Source: Artocarpus heterophyllus
Taxonomy: Eukaryota; Streptophyta; Magnoliopsida; Rosales; Moraceae
Length of the DNA: 64,000 bases
Direction of reading: 5' to 3'
Assembly (NCBI GenBank): GCA_025403435.1
Contig: CM046333.1
Location: 34,493,521 to 34,557,520, forward strand
The notes beneath the pieces were generated by a model. The model saw only the letters and a program-made list of their open reading frames with translations. It ran no database searches and was not told where the DNA came from. Of the stretch, positions 62,171 through 64,000 are shown one piece after another (position 1 is the stretch's first letter; every line of letters begins with the position of its first letter). The position numbers and the translations under genes are program-made.

Positions 62171-63451
62171 TTAATGAGGTGCAGCATACATCTGCGCTGC
62201 TGAGTCGTATTGAGCATAAACAGGCTGAGGTTGAGGTGATTGAGTTTTTCCATAAGCAACTGAAGTACTTGGTTGAACACCAAAAGCAGCAGTCTGTGGG
62301 GCCGACTGATCGTAACTTTGCTGAGCCTGTGTAGGTTGAGCAGCATAACCCACCTGCGTGGTTGGCGGTGCAACATAACCTGACGCAGGCGCTGCACCAT
62401 ATGAAGGATCTTGGGGTGCTTGATACCCATAACTTGCAGTGTTTGGAGCAGACTGCTCAGCATAACCTTGCTGTGACGATGGGTATTGCCCATACGCTGC
62501 AGTGGGACCCACTTGTGCGTAGCCCGCAGCCTGCTGCAAACCAGACTGGCCATAACTTGCAACAGACGGCTGGCCTCCTTGCTGAGGATAGGCTGAGCCA
62601 GTTGCCGGTGGTGGCTGGTTATACCCCTCAGCAACTTGAGCAGCAGAACCGTACGGAGGATATGCCTGCTGGGTCGGTCCACCAGACGCATATGGATATG
62701 TCTGCTGCTGGGGTGGCACACTCTGACCATATGATTGGCCAGGCGCAGAACCTTGATAAGGCACATCACCAGGTTGTTGACTAGGCCTGGGAGGGCCATA
62801 AGATTGAGGTGGTGGCCCCTGAGATGGCATGCCATACGGTGGCTTACCATACTGCTGCTGTTGCCCATAACCTATTGGCACACCTGGGTGTGGATATGAA
62901 TGAGAACTCCCAAAGTGATGCTGTGTTGGAGCATGATCATCATATCCATGACTGTAGCCTTGTTGAGAATGAGATGTTTGCGAATAAGGCGCTGGATGCC
63001 CATACTCTGGACCCTGATGCTGTCCATAATTGTAATTTGCTTGGGATTGTGGAGGGCCCATTGTAGGGTTGGGAGAAGGGCCAGAAGCATGTGGAGGAAC
63101 CGGAGCAGAATGTTGGGCAGAGCCGTGTGTATCTGATAAATGGCCTTTTTGTCCTCCATAATAATCATAACCACCACCGTGTTGAGGCATCCCATGCATG
63201 CTGGGGGGCGGTCTATGCTCCCAACCAGAGCTATAGCCACTTCTTGGACCCATTTGTTGGGGATAACTTCCATACGAAGGTGCATACTGTGGATTGTGAG
63301 ACGGGTAAGGCCCTCGCTGGTGATAATCATAAGAGTTCTGGTGTGCCATGTGACCCCCTCGAGGACCCCATTGAGGAGGTCCAGGGGGGCCGCGGGGCCG
63401 GTAGCTCTGCTGGTTAAAACCACTGGAGAAGGATGACGGCCTCACAGTCTA
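62171..63451 (-). CDS. KH-domain/FUBP-like RNA-binding protein, last coding exon
   Basis: About 425 residues of a Gln/Pro/Tyr/Gly-rich C-terminal tail, read on the minus strand and ending with a TAA at 62171-62173. It opens VRPSSFSSGFNQQSYRPRGP and is full of YGQ, PPYG and QQ repeats, ending QPVYAQYDSAAQMYAAPH. Such tails follow the KH domains in plant far-upstream-element-binding-protein-like proteins (for example At4g10070), which bind single-stranded nucleic acid in the nucleus. No KH domain is inside the window, so the family call rests on tail composition alone. The exon begins after an AG near 63441-63455, at GAATAG|ACTGTG or TGTGAG|GCC. There is no ATG at the start, so upstream exons lie beyond the right edge. 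Confidence 0.7.
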
Positions 63452-64000
63452 TTCACAATCAAATCACAAAACAAGATAGTTATAAAATGCAAACAAGTTC
63501 TTTCAACATTATACAAGAAAACAAATAAAATCACAGGAATGAAAATAGGAATACGAGTCACTGCTTAAACTTGGTAACCACATCCTGAGTTTAAATAATT
63601 AAAGGGTTTCCATGACGTCAACTTTTACTGAATTAAATGAGCACAAAGACTATGATAATTTCAGAAAGAAACCATGTCAAACTATTATTTCAAGTTCCAA
63701 CAGAGAAACAAAGTAATATCCAAAGGTACAAACAGCAAAGTTATATTCATGGATAAAGATGCATACAACTCCACAAAAAAGTTATCATAAAGAAAGGCTG
63801 GTAAAAATTCAGAACTTTCTACAATTAAAACCATAAGAAACTTGTGAGGCTGTCCAGATATCACATTTCAAACAACATAATGGCAAATAAAAGCATAATT
63901 TCTCAACATTTGCTTCCATCTTTATATAGATCCATGTCCTAATACCAACCTTGACACTCAAATAGAATGACCTTTAGAGACCCTACCATTCAAAATCAGT
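63452..64000 (-). other. Intron of the KH-like gene, to the window end
   Basis: AT-rich sequence without an open frame or recognised element. It is expected to be intron because the last exon opens in mid-frame. Confidence 0.6.

Noticed and set aside
62362..63436. Plus-strand and alternative minus-strand open frames over the Gln/Pro-rich exon
   Set aside because: These are shadows of the repetitive minus-strand exon, whose own frame is the only one giving a known composition.
1..64000. Bacterial-type operons, CRISPR arrays, phage or viral systems
   Set aside because: Nothing of this kind is visible; the intron-rich genes and repeat classes are those of a plant nuclear genome.

Overview
The window looks like nuclear DNA of a eudicot plant. 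It is AT-rich, genes carry many short introns with plant-type GT/AG borders, and long gene-poor stretches are full of MITEs, LTR remnants and microsatellites. Two proteins act in plastids (a GatC subunit and a sigma factor), and another is a plant-specific signalling peptide. I cannot name the species. Exon models were built by hand from splice signals, reading frame and remembered family sequence. For the five complete genes I checked that summed exon lengths divide by three; one fails by exactly one base.

Layout. 10-5069 (+): 3' half of a CABIN1-like TPR protein (HIRA histone chaperone complex). 7592-8598 (+): GatC, 156 aa. 10021-21178 (-): a 22-exon glycine-rich, multi-membrane-segment secretory protein with one apparent single-base deletion in exon 11. 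25813-30645 (-): plastid sigma-70 factor of the SIG3/sigC type, 7 exons, 542 aa. 30.7-46.9 kb: no convincing gene, but a layered set of transposon remnants (a SINE split by a foldback element, two solo LTRs, long-inverted-repeat elements, a MITE family, degenerate tandem arrays). 47536-50892 (+): alpha/beta hydrolase (DUF676-type lipase), 10 exons, 408 aa. 53884-54719 (+): EPFL-type secreted cysteine-rich peptide, 3 exons, 152 aa. 56968-57922 (+): a fragment resembling the C-terminal end of a PAP2 phosphatase followed by two unrecognised exon-like blocks. 59.5-61.4 kb: further MITE copies. 62171-63451 (-): last coding exon of a KH-domain/FUBP-like protein with a Gln/Pro/Tyr/Gly-rich tail; the window ends in its upstream intron.

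The genes do not form one pathway. From memory, CABIN1, GatC and the glycine-rich protein also lie near one another on Arabidopsis chromosome 4 (AT4G32820, AT4G32915, AT4G32920), so the left third is probably a conserved block. Two introns, one in CABIN1 and one in the hydrolase, appear to use GC-AG instead of GT-AG borders. I found no new multi-gene system. The most unusual items are the nested SINE/foldback structure, the frameshift in a homopolymer of the glycine-rich gene, and the repeat family with a twice-repeated internal motif.
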